DNA of 64,000 nt. It comes from Bacilli bacterium (GTDB lineage Bacteria; Bacillota_I; Bacilli_A; RF39; UBA660). Positions 37,491-46,121 of the stretch are shown piece by piece. The notes below the pieces were generated by a model, which was given only the letters and a program-made list of their open reading frames with translations, was not told the origin of the DNA and ran no database searches. Both the position numbers and the translations under genes were made by a program. Each line of letters opens with the position of its first letter. The stretch's first letter is position 1. The stretch spans positions 62,001 through 126,000 of the forward strand of contig JAFQQQ010000001.1 in NCBI GenBank assembly GCA_017410525.1. The letters are read 5' to 3'.

Positions 37491-38546
37491 ATGCAAGAAA
37501 AAGTAGAAATGTTATGTAAAGAAATTGAAGAAAAAATAAGTAATATTAGGAGTTTAAAAGATTTAACTGAATTAAAAGCAGAATACATGGGTAAAAAAGG
37601 TATAGTTACTGAGTTACAAAGTGGTATTAAAGATGCTGTAGATAAAAAAGAATATGGTATTCAAGTTAATATCGTTAGAACTACTTTCAATGAATCATTT
37701 GATAAGAAATTGAAACAATTGCAAGAAGAAGAATTAAATAGAAAACTTGAAAGTGAAAAAATAGATGTAACTTTACCTAGTAAAAGAATAAGACAAGGTT
37801 CAAAACACCCAATGACTCGTATTCAAGAAGAATTAGAAGATTTATTCTTATCTATGGGATATGATGTTTATGATGGTCCTGAAATAGAAACTGATGAAAA
37901 TTGTTTCCAAAAGTTAAATTTACCAATAGGTCATCCAGCTAGAGATGCTCAAGATACTTTCTATTTAGAAAATGAATATGAAAACTATTTACTTAGAAGT
38001 CAAACGTCTACTGGTCAAGTAAGAGTAATGGAAGCAGATGTAAAAAAAGGACCAATAAGAGTTGTTTGCCCTGGTAAAGTATATAGAAGAGATGATGATG
38101 CGACTCACTCTCATCAATTTATGCAAATGGAAGGTCTTGTTATAGATGAAAATGTATCTATGGCAGATTTAAAAGGAACACTTGAAACATTCTGTAAAAA
38201 ATTATTAGGAGAAAAAACAGATGTTAGATTTAGACCAAGTTTCTTCCCATTTACTGAGCCAAGTGTTGAAGTAGATGCAACTTGTTTTAAATGTGGTGGT
38301 AAAGGATGTCCACTATGTAAACAAACTGGTTGGATAGAAGTATTAGGTGCTGGTATGGTTCATCCTGATGTACTTAAAATGAGTGGATATGATCCTGAAA
38401 AATATCAAGGTTTTGCTTTTGGTACAGGATTAGATAGATTTGCTATGTTTAGATTTGGTATAACAGATATCAGAACAATTTATGGTAATGATGTTAGATT
38501 CTTAAATCAATTTACGAAAGGAGATGAAACACATGAAACTAAGTAG
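37491..38546 (+). CDS. pheS: Phenylalanyl-tRNA synthetase alpha subunit
   Basis: The catalytic subunit that charges tRNA(Phe) as an alpha2-beta2 enzyme. An N-terminal coiled coil (about 1-90) is followed by class II motifs: HPMTRIQEELEDLF, the RSQTSTGQVRVM motif 2 region, DATHSHQFMQMEGLVID, and a motif 3-like GTGLDRFAMFRFGI near the end. An extra zinc-like Cys set, CFKCGGKGCPLCKQTGW (about 263-279), is a known insertion in Bacillota PheS. RBS TTAGGAGGAATAGT. Under T-box control. Confidence 0.98.
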   Translation: MQEKVEMLCKEIEEKISNIRSLKDLTELKAEYMGKKGIVTELQSGIKDAVDKKEYGIQVNIVRTTFNESFDKKLKQLQEEELNRKLESEKIDVTLPSKRIRQGSKHPMTRIQEELEDLFLSMGYDVYDGPEIETDENCFQKLNLPIGHPARDAQDTFYLENEYENYLLRSQTSTGQVRVMEADVKKGPIRVVCPGKVYRRDDDATHSHQFMQMEGLVIDENVSMADLKGTLETFCKKLLGEKTDVRFRPSFFPFTEPSVEVDATCFKCGGKGCPLCKQTGWIEVLGAGMVHPDVLKMSGYDPEKYQGFAFGTGLDRFAMFRFGITDIRTIYGNDVRFLNQFTKGDETHETK

Positions 38547-40896
38547 AAAGTTTTTAAGTGATTATATAAATATTCCAAGTGATGTAACAACAAAACAACT
38601 TGCAGAAGATATGACTAATGTAGGTAATGAATATGATTCTTGTGAAAAATTAATACCTGCTACAAACTTAGTAATAGGTGAAGTAGTTGAATGTGTAGAT
38701 CATCCAGATAGTGATCACCTACATGTTTGTAAAGTAGATGTTGGTACTGAAGTATTAAATATAGTTTGTGGTGCTCCTAACTGTCGTAAAGGATTAAAAG
38801 TTATAGTTGCTCTTAACGGTGCTAAACTTCCAGGTGGAGAAATTAAAAAAGGTATGATTCGTGGAGTAGAATCCAATGGTATGTTATGTGCTTTAAGTGA
38901 ACTAGGATTAGATTCTAAATTCTTAAATGAAGAAGATTATAAAGGAATATATGAACTAGGTAGTGATGCTATAGTAGGAGAAGATCCTATTAAGTATTTA
39001 GGACTTGATGATGAAGTAATTGATTTTGAACTTACTTCAAATAGAGGAGATTTATTAAGTATTTTAGGTATGGCTTATGAAGTAGGTGCTATATATGGAA
39101 GTAAAGTTAAAGATATAGATCTTACTTATAATGCTAGTGGTAATATAGATTTTAATCTTAATATAGAAACGGACAATTGTAGTTTATTCTTAGCTAAACA
39201 AGTTAAAGATGTAACAATAAAAGAAAGCCCAGATTTTATTAAAAATAGATTGATTGCTAGCGGTATTAGACCTATAAATAATGTAGTTGATATTTCTAAC
39301 TATGTAATGTTAGAATTAGGTCAACCATTACACTTCTATGATAATGATACATTAGGTAATACTATTGTAGTTAGAATGGCTGAAGATGGAGAAAAATTAA
39401 TTACACTAGATAATGAAGAAAGAACTTTATCTAAAGATGATATAGTTATAACTGATGGAAATAAAGCAGTAGGTCTTGCTGGTGTAATGGGAGGACTTTC
39501 TACTGAAATAGAAGAAGGTACTAAAAATATCTTAATTGAAGCAGCAATATTCAATAGTATTAAAATAAGAAAAACTGCTAAAAAAATACTTAGAAGTGAA
39601 GCTTCTAATAGATTTGAAAAAGGTATTGATCCTAAAAGAACTTATATGGCTATTGAAAGATGTTGTAACTTACTTGAAAAATATGCAGATGCTAAAATAG
39701 TAGATGGAATGAAAGTAATAGATAATACAAATAATACTGATAAAGAAATAACTCTTTCTTTAGAAAAAATAAATAAAGTATTAGGTACAAATATAGAAAA
39801 GCAAGAAGTAGTAGATATATTTGAAAGATTAGGATTTAGTGTTAAAGAAGAAAATAATATATTTATTGTAACTGTTCCAACTAGAAGATTAGATATTTCT
39901 ATTAAAGAAGATTTAATTGAAGAAGTTGGTAGATATTATGGAATGGATAAAATAAAAGGTTCTAAATTAGTATTACCTTTAAAACAAGGTTCTTTAGATA
40001 GAACTAGAAGACAAATAAAAAATAAAATGATTTCTATGGGATTAAATGAAGCTTTATCATATGCTTTAATTCCTGAAAGTGAAGTTCATAAATATACAAC
40101 TGATGAATTTACTCATATCAATTTAGCTGACCCTATGAGTGAAGATAGAAAAACTCTTCGTTATAGTTTACTTTATTCTTTAGAACAAATCTATAAATTT
40201 AATAAAGCTCGTAATTTTAAAGATACTTGTGTATTTGAAATAGGTAAAGGATTCTTTAAAGAAAATGATCAATATAAAGAAGAATTAAAACTTGCAGGTC
40301 TTATGACTGGTAAATATTATTTAGATATAAATAATACTAATGTAGATTTCTATATTGTAAAAGGTATTGTTGAAGAATTGTTAGATTTCTTAGGATATAA
40401 TGGTAGATATAGTATATTACCAGGAAATGTTCCAAGTGAACTTCATCCAGGAGTATCTGCTTCTATAATCCTACAAGGTAAAGAAATAGGTATAATAGGT
40501 AAACTTCATCCATCAATTACAAAAAATAATGTATTTGTATTTGAAATTAATTTAGATAAATTACTTCAAAATAGAACTTCTAATATTAAATTTAAAGAAA
40601 TACCTAAATTCTTAGGTATGGAAAAAGACGTTGCTTTTGTAGTTAAGAAAAATATTACTAATAAAGAAATAGTAGATGTAATTAAAAAATCAGGTGGAAG
40701 ACTCTTAACTAATATTGAAGTATTTGATGTTTATACAGGTGAAAAAATAAGTAATGATGAAGTATCAATTGCTTATAATTTAAAATTTGAAGATATGAAT
40801 AAAACACTTACTGAAGAAGAAGTAATGACAGTATTTAATAAAATTATAAGTGATGTAGAAAATAAATTAGGTGCAAGAGTAAGAAAAGGAGAATAA
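38533..40896 (+). CDS. pheT: Phenylalanyl-tRNA synthetase beta subunit
   Basis: The structural and editing subunit of PheRS. It has an N-terminal tRNA-binding OB domain (VVECVDHPDSDHLHVCKVD...ICGAPN-like block, about 40-150). The B3/B4 editing domain (IRPINNVVDISNYVMLELGQPLH-type block), the B5 domain, a catalytic-like core and the C-terminal FDX-ACB anticodon-binding domain (about 700-787) follow. I start at the ATG at 38533, as AAAGGAG lies 9 nt before it; the ATG at 38524 directly abuts that site. It overlaps the pheS end. 787 residues. Confidence 0.97.
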   Translation: MKLSRKFLSDYINIPSDVTTKQLAEDMTNVGNEYDSCEKLIPATNLVIGEVVECVDHPDSDHLHVCKVDVGTEVLNIVCGAPNCRKGLKVIVALNGAKLPGGEIKKGMIRGVESNGMLCALSELGLDSKFLNEEDYKGIYELGSDAIVGEDPIKYLGLDDEVIDFELTSNRGDLLSILGMAYEVGAIYGSKVKDIDLTYNASGNIDFNLNIETDNCSLFLAKQVKDVTIKESPDFIKNRLIASGIRPINNVVDISNYVMLELGQPLHFYDNDTLGNTIVVRMAEDGEKLITLDNEERTLSKDDIVITDGNKAVGLAGVMGGLSTEIEEGTKNILIEAAIFNSIKIRKTAKKILRSEASNRFEKGIDPKRTYMAIERCCNLLEKYADAKIVDGMKVIDNTNNTDKEITLSLEKINKVLGTNIEKQEVVDIFERLGFSVKEENNIFIVTVPTRRLDISIKEDLIEEVGRYYGMDKIKGSKLVLPLKQGSLDRTRRQIKNKMISMGLNEALSYALIPESEVHKYTTDEFTHINLADPMSEDRKTLRYSLLYSLEQIYKFNKARNFKDTCVFEIGKGFFKENDQYKEELKLAGLMTGKYYLDINNTNVDFYIVKGIVEELLDFLGYNGRYSILPGNVPSELHPGVSASIILQGKEIGIIGKLHPSITKNNVFVFEINLDKLLQNRTSNIKFKEIPKFLGMEKDVAFVVKKNITNKEIVDVIKKSGGRLLTNIEVFDVYTGEKISNDEVSIAYNLKFEDMNKTLTEEEVMTVFNKIISDVENKLGARVRKGE

Positions 40897-40909
40897 TCTC
40901 CTTTTTTTT
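40884..40909 (+). terminator. Rho-independent terminator after pheST
   Basis: AAAAGGAGA pairs with TCTCCTTTT, then further T residues; it overlaps the pheT stop. Confidence 0.85.
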
Positions 40910-40912
40910 AAT

Positions 40913-40941
40913 TTGATTTTTAATGGATTTGGTGCTATAAT
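40913..40941 (+). promoter_or_regulatory. Promoter TTGATT-N17-TATAAT with TGC
   Basis: -35 TTGATT (40913-40918), 17-bp spacer, TGC then -10 TATAAT (40936-40941), 26 nt before the next ATG. Confidence 0.65.
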
Positions 40942-40967
40942 ACACAGCAAATCAGGGGTGGTTTTGT

Positions 40968-41867
40968 ATGAAAATAATAAATATATCAAAAAAGAAGTTA
41001 CAAGAATTAAAGAAAATAGATTTATCTAGAGAAATATTTAATACTGAAGGAACTATTTATGACTTTGAATATAGAGGAGAAAAGAAAGTATTAAAAACTC
41101 TATATACATTAAATGGTTATACGTTTGCTAATAAATTATATACAATAGAGATGCTTGATAGTAATAAAGAATATTTACCTAGTAGTTTCTATATTCCGGA
41201 TTATTTATGTGCATCTGAAGGTAAAATTATAGGTTTTACTGTTCCGAAAATAGAAGGTACTAATCTTTCTACAATACTAAATGATAGTTCTATAAATTAT
41301 AAAGAACAAGTATATTATTTGAAAAAAATTGGTGAAATATTAAATCAGTTACACAACATAAGAAAATATACTCCATTAAATAGTATTTATATAAACGATT
41401 TACACGAATCTAACTTTATTGTAGATAATAATAATAGAGAATTAAAAGTAATAGATTTAGATAGTTGTAAGATATGTTCTAATGAACCTTTTGCTGCTAG
41501 ATTTTTAACCCCTGTATCTATGGTGAATGAAGTAGATAAATATAAAGTTAATAATGATCCACATAGTAATGGTTATATAGCGCCCAACTCAGATTCAGAT
41601 TTATACTGTTATTCTATGATAATACTTAATTATTTATATGGAGGTAAAATAAGTAATATTGGTATAGAAAACTTTTATGAATATTTGAATTACTTAGAAA
41701 CTATAGGAGTTAATAAAGAACTAATAGATATATTTAGTAAGTTATTAGTTGGTAACTGTAAAAATGAGAATCCGCTTAATTATTTAGATTCTTTAACAAG
41801 TACTCAAATTTGTAGATCTAAAAAATTAGTATATGAAAAAACAAAAGATAAAATAATAAATATTTAA
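40968..41867 (+). CDS. Protein-kinase-like orphan with intact catalytic residues
   Basis: A kinase-fold protein of 299 residues. The N-lobe has a beta-strand Lys in RGEKKVLKTLY (about 42) and a hinge-like VPKIEGTNLSTIL (about 98). The catalytic loop INDLHESNFIV (Asp and Asn, about 147) and the metal motif LKVIDLDSCKI (about 162) keep the phosphotransfer residues. The C-lobe contains NSDSDLYCYSMIILNYLYGG, like the F-helix region of Ser/Thr kinases. It has its own promoter and terminator and no obvious partner gene. It could be a true protein kinase or a small-molecule kinase. Confidence 0.7.
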   Translation: MKIINISKKKLQELKKIDLSREIFNTEGTIYDFEYRGEKKVLKTLYTLNGYTFANKLYTIEMLDSNKEYLPSSFYIPDYLCASEGKIIGFTVPKIEGTNLSTILNDSSINYKEQVYYLKKIGEILNQLHNIRKYTPLNSIYINDLHESNFIVDNNNRELKVIDLDSCKICSNEPFAARFLTPVSMVNEVDKYKVNNDPHSNGYIAPNSDSDLYCYSMIILNYLYGGKISNIGIENFYEYLNYLETIGVNKELIDIFSKLLVGNCKNENPLNYLDSLTSTQICRSKKLVYEKTKDKIINI

Positions 41868-41875
41868 TCAAGTGA

Positions 41876-41919
41876 GGACATAGAGTCACTTTTATAGAGT
41901 GATTTTGTGTCTTTTTATT
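41876..41919 (+). terminator. Long stem-loop terminator
   Basis: GACAT...AGTCACT folds onto AGTGA...GTGTC with an internal bulge, followed by five T residues. Confidence 0.6.
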
Positions 41920-41960
41920 ATTAATTATGTTATAATTTAAATAGAATGGGATGTGATAAT

Positions 41961-42788
41961 ATGCTTGAAAAAGTATTAAATAGTGAAGAATATAAAAAAG
42001 AAAGAACTACATTTAATATTATTTCGCTTATCATAACTTCAGATACTTTAGAGTATTATACTGATGGAGAAAATTATTTAATATGTAGATCTAATCCAAA
42101 TACCCCTATATGGGTATGGAATAAAGATGGTATAAGTGAAGATATAGTAAATGAAATATTAATAAAATTAGATAGTATGTTAGATGATGAGAAAGTAATT
42201 CAAATAACATCTAAAGAAATTATATTTAAAAAGTTAATGGAAAAATATAAAGACATAGTAGTAGATAATTATTTTATGCAAAAAGGTAACTATTTACAAA
42301 TGAGAGTTTATGAATGTAATAATTTAATAAAACCTAAAAATATAATTGGTTATAAAGAAAGACCCACTTATAACGATTTAGATTTACTTACTTATTTTCA
42401 AAAATGTGATGTAGAAGATACAATAAGAGAAGAATATGCAAAACAAGTAACAGAGGAACAACTAATTAATGCTGCAAAAAGACATATAGATATTCCTAAT
42501 TTTTATGTATGGAAAGTAGACAATAGAATAGTTGCTACTGCAGGATATATAGATAATAGAGTAAGTATGGTATTTACTAATAGAATAGATAGAGGCAATG
42601 GATATGCTGGAATGCTATGTTATGAATTATGTGAAGAATTAATTAGAGAAGGTAAAACACCTATGTTATATGCAGATGCCGATTATATTGCTTCAAATAG
42701 AGCATACCAAAAAATAGGGTTTGAAAAAGTAGGGACTTTATATAATGTAAAAATTGGTAAAGCAAAAATTAAAAAGATGGATAGATAA
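41961..42788 (+). CDS. GNAT-family N-acetyltransferase with long N-terminal domain
   Basis: The C-terminal half (about 150-270) is a GNAT domain: TAGYIDNRVSMVFT, DRGNGYAGMLCYELCEELIREG (acetyl-CoA pyrophosphate loop) and YADADYIASNRAYQKIGFEKVG. The N-terminal 140 residues resemble the extra domain of two-domain GNATs. I start at the ATG at 41961 (GGGATGTGATAAT before it), not at 41946, which would include that site. 275 residues. The next gene starts 38 nt after its stop, so they are probably cotranscribed. Confidence 0.85.
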   Translation: MLEKVLNSEEYKKERTTFNIISLIITSDTLEYYTDGENYLICRSNPNTPIWVWNKDGISEDIVNEILIKLDSMLDDEKVIQITSKEIIFKKLMEKYKDIVVDNYFMQKGNYLQMRVYECNNLIKPKNIIGYKERPTYNDLDLLTYFQKCDVEDTIREEYAKQVTEEQLINAAKRHIDIPNFYVWKVDNRIVATAGYIDNRVSMVFTNRIDRGNGYAGMLCYELCEELIREGKTPMLYADADYIASNRAYQKIGFEKVGTLYNVKIGKAKIKKMDR

Positions 42789-42825
42789 TAATATAAATAA
42801 TAAAAAGAGAAAAGATAGTGATAGT

Positions 42826-43602
42826 ATGAAATATAGATATAAATTATCTAAGGTTATTGAAAAATTTATTAATGATTGTGTATTAGAAGAAATTAATATT
42901 GGTTGTTCTGATTCACAAGTTATAAAAATAATAAAAAATGACAGCACATATTTTTTAAAAATAGCTCGTTTAGGATTGATAACTTCTGAATATGAAAAAC
43001 TAAAATGGTTAGATAATAAATTAGATGTTCCTAAAGTTATTTTATATGATAAAGATGATGTAACGGAATTTTTAATTACAGAATCTATAAATGGAGAAAT
43101 GGTTTGTTCTGATAAATATATACAAGATCCAATGTTAGGATTAAATGTAATAGCGCAAGCATTTAAAAAAATATTAGAAGTAGATATTAATGATTGTCCT
43201 TTTGATGTTTCAATTGACTATAAATTAAAATTAGTTGAAAATAATGTCAAAAATAAATTAATAGATATATCACAATTATCTGAATCAGCATTAAATAAAT
43301 TTGGAAATTTAGAAAATATATTAGAGTTCTTAAAAATAAATAAATTTTCTGAAGAAAAATGTTTTTCTCATGGTGATACAAGTTTACCTAATATATTTGC
43401 ACTAGATAATAAATTTTCTGGTTTTATAGATGTTGGCGAATGTGGCATAGCAGATAAATGGTTTGATTTAGCAATCTGTGAAAAATCTATTAAAAGAAAT
43501 TATGGAGAAGAATATATATCTAAATTTTATGAAGAATTAAATATAATACCAGATAGAGATAAGATAGAGTATTATTTATTAATGATGGAATTATATTTGT
43601 AA
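42826..43602 (+). CDS. Aminoglycoside phosphotransferase-like kinase (APH(3')-like)
   Basis: A kinase of the APH fold with 258 residues, the size of APH(3') enzymes. The N-lobe Lys is in TYFLKIAR; LITESINGEMV is the hinge region. The catalytic FSHGDTSLPNIF (H-G-D-x4-N) and GFIDVGECGIADKWFDLAI (D-x-G-x-x-x-x-D) match the antibiotic kinase signature. I choose the ATG at 42826 (GATAGTGATAGT before it); the upstream in-frame start at 42754 lies inside the GNAT gene. Whether it modifies an antibiotic or a cell metabolite is not decidable here. Confidence 0.82.
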   Translation: MKYRYKLSKVIEKFINDCVLEEINIGCSDSQVIKIIKNDSTYFLKIARLGLITSEYEKLKWLDNKLDVPKVILYDKDDVTEFLITESINGEMVCSDKYIQDPMLGLNVIAQAFKKILEVDINDCPFDVSIDYKLKLVENNVKNKLIDISQLSESALNKFGNLENILEFLKINKFSEEKCFSHGDTSLPNIFALDNKFSGFIDVGECGIADKWFDLAICEKSIKRNYGEEYISKFYEELNIIPDRDKIEYYLLMMELYL

Positions 43603-43612
43603 TAATATAAAC

Positions 43613-43643
43613 AAAAAAATAGTTTAAATACTATTTTTTTTAT
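43613..43643 (+). terminator. Rho-independent terminator
   Basis: AAAAATAGT pairs with ACTATTTTT across a short loop, then T residues. Confidence 0.8.
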
Positions 43644-43671
43644 TATTTTAATATAATTAATTGGTGATACT

Positions 43672-44802
43672 ATGTTTTTTAAAAATATACATACTAGAAT
43701 TAAAATAATAATATTAGTAACTGTTTTTTTATTTATAGTTATTATAGGTAAAGTATTTTATATACAAGTAATAGATTATAAAAAATTAAATAAATATGCG
43801 ACTAGTTTATGGAGTCGTAATTTACCACTTGCTGCTAATAGAGGCACAATATACGACACTAATGGAATAGAACTTGCTGGAAATATTACAACAACATCAC
43901 TAGTATTAATACCTAATCAAATAGGAGATAAAAAGAAGGTTGCTAAAGATTTAAGTGAAATATTGAATGTTACTTATGAAGAGATGTATAAACATGTATC
44001 TAAAAAAACATCTATAGAAAGAGTACACCCAGAAGGTAGAAATCTTAGTTATGAAATAGCAGATAAAATAAATAGCTTAGGTTATGATGGAGTGTATCTT
44101 GTTAAAGAAGCAAAAAGATATTATCCATATGATACAATGTTATCTCATAGTATTGGATTTGTTGGAATAGATAATCAAGGATTAAGTGGACTTGAACTTA
44201 TTTATGATGATTACTTAACAGGTAGTGATGGTTCTATAAAATATTTTAGTGATGCGAAAGGAAATAGTCTTTCTATGTCACAAATATATGAACAACCTAC
44301 AAGTGGAGTTAATATGACATTAACAATCAATTATAAATTACAAGAAGCACTAGAAAGAGAACTTGATATAGCAGTATCTGAATATAATCCAGATCAAGCT
44401 TTAGGTATTGCGATGAATCCAAATACAGGAGAAATACTTGCTATTGCATCAAGACCTACATTTAGTCCAAGTAATTATCAAAATTATACAGTAGAAGAAA
44501 TAAATAGAAATCTTCCTATATGGATGACATATGAACCAGGAAGTACATTTAAAATAATAACTCTTGCTGCTTCATTAGAAGAAAAAATAGTTGATTTAGA
44601 AAGTGATAATTTTTTTGATGGAGGAGCAGTAACTGTTGGAGGAGCTACATTACACTGTTGGAAACATGGTGGACATGGTAATCAAACTTATTTGCAAGTA
44701 GTAGAAAACTCTTGTAACCCGAGTTGCGAGCTAGAGATACCAAGACAAGCGAAGAAACCCTTGAAAATAAAGGGAAAAACAAAATTTCACCAAAGTTTAT
44801 AA
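43672..44802 (+). CDS. Class B penicillin-binding protein (SpoVD/FtsI-like), 3'-truncated at element junction
   Basis: A transpeptidase that cross-links septal or spore peptidoglycan, but here broken. Intact parts: a membrane anchor (about 12-32), the dimerisation domain with NRGTIYDTNG and YYPYDTMLSHSIGFVG, and the transpeptidase start with EPGSTFKIITLAA (S-x-x-K, about 290). HCWKHGGHG and VVENSCNP also match the family. Right after NSCNP (base about 44,720) the similarity stops, and a 27-residue unrelated tail follows to the stop. The S-x-N and K-T-G motifs and any PASTA domains are missing, so it cannot be active as written. The -10 TATAAT at 43652-43657 and GGTGATACT remain. Confidence 0.88.
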   Translation: MFFKNIHTRIKIIILVTVFLFIVIIGKVFYIQVIDYKKLNKYATSLWSRNLPLAANRGTIYDTNGIELAGNITTTSLVLIPNQIGDKKKVAKDLSEILNVTYEEMYKHVSKKTSIERVHPEGRNLSYEIADKINSLGYDGVYLVKEAKRYYPYDTMLSHSIGFVGIDNQGLSGLELIYDDYLTGSDGSIKYFSDAKGNSLSMSQIYEQPTSGVNMTLTINYKLQEALERELDIAVSEYNPDQALGIAMNPNTGEILAIASRPTFSPSNYQNYTVEEINRNLPIWMTYEPGSTFKIITLAASLEEKIVDLESDNFFDGGAVTVGGATLHCWKHGGHGNQTYLQVVENSCNPSCELEIPRQAKKPLKIKGKTKFHQSL

Positions 44803-45371
44803 AAACATTGTTAGCAAGAGAAACCTGTAATTATAGTGAAAACCTATATAATAATAAAAAGGTAGAATATACTTACGAAGTTGAGTTTGTATTGTTGAAA
44901 GACTTGAGAGGTAGTAATTCATTATGTAATGATTTAGCATATAAAGATTATTATGAGAGTGAAGTATCAAGATTCCAAAATAAGACTTATGATGAAGATA
45001 TCCATATTAGAGATTTATACCCATTAGAAATCCATACTAGTAATAAAAGAGAAATTGATATTAATAGATTTAATTTATTAAATGATTTCATATTAGGATC
45101 TAGTGATAACATAACAAGACGTGTTACAAAGAAAGAAATAGTATATAAAAAGAATAAAGCAAAAAGTATTGTAACAATTTCTATAAAGAAAGATTATATA
45201 AACTTATATACTTTATCAAATATTGAAAGATTTGATATTAATGAAAGAATGGAAGATGTGCCAGAGAAGAGTAGAAAACCAATGAATAAAAAATTAATTA
45301 TAACTAGTGAAGAAGATATGTATTATGCGCAGAGCATACTGAAAAATTATTTTGTAGAACTACAGGTGTAG
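44724..45371 (+). CDS. Hypothetical ORF at element edge, start uncertain
   Basis: I do not recognise this protein. The open frame runs through the junction and could start at a TTG at 44724 or at 44808, neither with a ribosome site; no ATG occurs until late. The body has charged, mixed alpha/beta sequence (YTYEVEFVLLKDLRGSN, TRRVTKKEIVYKKNKAKSIVTISI) without membrane segments. The first 30 residues come from sequence next to the break, which contains a short CCCTT...AAGGG inverted repeat. It could be the C-terminal part of a gene whose start lies at the far end of the element and is joined only in the circular form. Confidence 0.5.
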   Translation: MRARDTKTSEETLENKGKNKISPKFIKTLLARETCNYSENLYNNKKVEYTYEVEFVLLKDLRGSNSLCNDLAYKDYYESEVSRFQNKTYDEDIHIRDLYPLEIHTSNKREIDINRFNLLNDFILGSSDNITRRVTKKEIVYKKNKAKSIVTISIKKDYINLYTLSNIERFDINERMEDVPEKSRKPMNKKLIITSEEDMYYAQSILKNYFVELQV

Positions 45372-45381
45372 TTCTTTTTTA
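45356..45381 (+). terminator. Rho-independent terminator
   Basis: AGAACTACA (45356-45364) pairs with TGTAGTTCT (45367-45375), then T-run. Confidence 0.8.
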
Positions 45382-45395
45382 TTGGAGGTGATTAT

Positions 45396-46097
45396 ATGGC
45401 AGTATTTAAAGTTGAAAAAAGAAATAATTTTACAGTTATGAATAACTATCATTTAAGAGATAAAAACATATCTCATAAGGCAAGAGGTTTATTATCATTT
45501 ATGTTAAGTTTACCAGAAGATTGGGATTATTCATTGAGCGGACTAGTAAGTATTAGTAAAGAAAATAAAACAGCAATAAGAACTGCGTTAGAAGAATTAA
45601 AAGAAAATGGATATTTAATTATAGATAAAATATATCCAAATAAAACTAAAAGTGGAAGAATAGAATATGTTTATAATATATATGAATTACCACAAATAAA
45701 ACAAGATACTGAAAATCTATATCTTGAAAATCTAGATATAGAAAAGGACACACAAATAAATACTAATAAACTAAACGATAAAGAAGATAAAACTAAATCT
45801 TCTTTTTTTGATGCCGAAGAACATAATAGATTAACATTAGAATTAATTGAAAAAAACTATATAGATAAGAATGATATTCAGTTGTATTTTTATGACGAAC
45901 TTTTTGAAGAATTATTAAAAGAAAATAGTTATATAGATTTAATATGTATTATTCATTATATTTTAAATAGAGTAAAATTAAATAGATTTAAAGATGAAGA
46001 TGGTAATATTATAAGTAATAAATTTGGATATATGAAACAATCAATAATTCATAATATAAAAAGATTAAATTTTGATATTAATGATTTGTGGAATTAA
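45396..46097 (+). CDS. HTH_36 replication-initiator-like protein of integrative elements
   Basis: The N-terminal 100 residues hold a winged helix-turn-helix of the HTH_36 type: NYHLRDKNISHKARGLLSFM, LPEDWDYSLSGLVSISKENK, then TALEELKENGYLI. The SLPEDWDY stretch is very typical of RepA-like/DnaD-like initiators encoded by Bacillota ICEs and plasmids. The remaining 130 residues (EEHNRLTLELIEKNYI, KFGYMKQSIIHNIKRLNFD) are helical, like the conserved C-terminal domain of such proteins. TTGGAGGTGATTAT is a strong ribosome site. It probably acts in replication of the excised circle. Confidence 0.8.
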   Translation: MAVFKVEKRNNFTVMNNYHLRDKNISHKARGLLSFMLSLPEDWDYSLSGLVSISKENKTAIRTALEELKENGYLIIDKIYPNKTKSGRIEYVYNIYELPQIKQDTENLYLENLDIEKDTQINTNKLNDKEDKTKSSFFDAEEHNRLTLELIEKNYIDKNDIQLYFYDELFEELLKENSYIDLICIIHYILNRVKLNRFKDEDGNIISNKFGYMKQSIIHNIKRLNFDINDLWN

Positions 46098-46099
46098 AA

Positions 46100-46121
46100 A
46101 AGATTAGTCATTGCTAACCTT
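46100..46121 (-). terminator. Terminator of repressor 1
   Basis: On the minus strand AAGGTTAG pairs with CTAATCTT (one G-T pair), followed by T residues. Confidence 0.6.
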
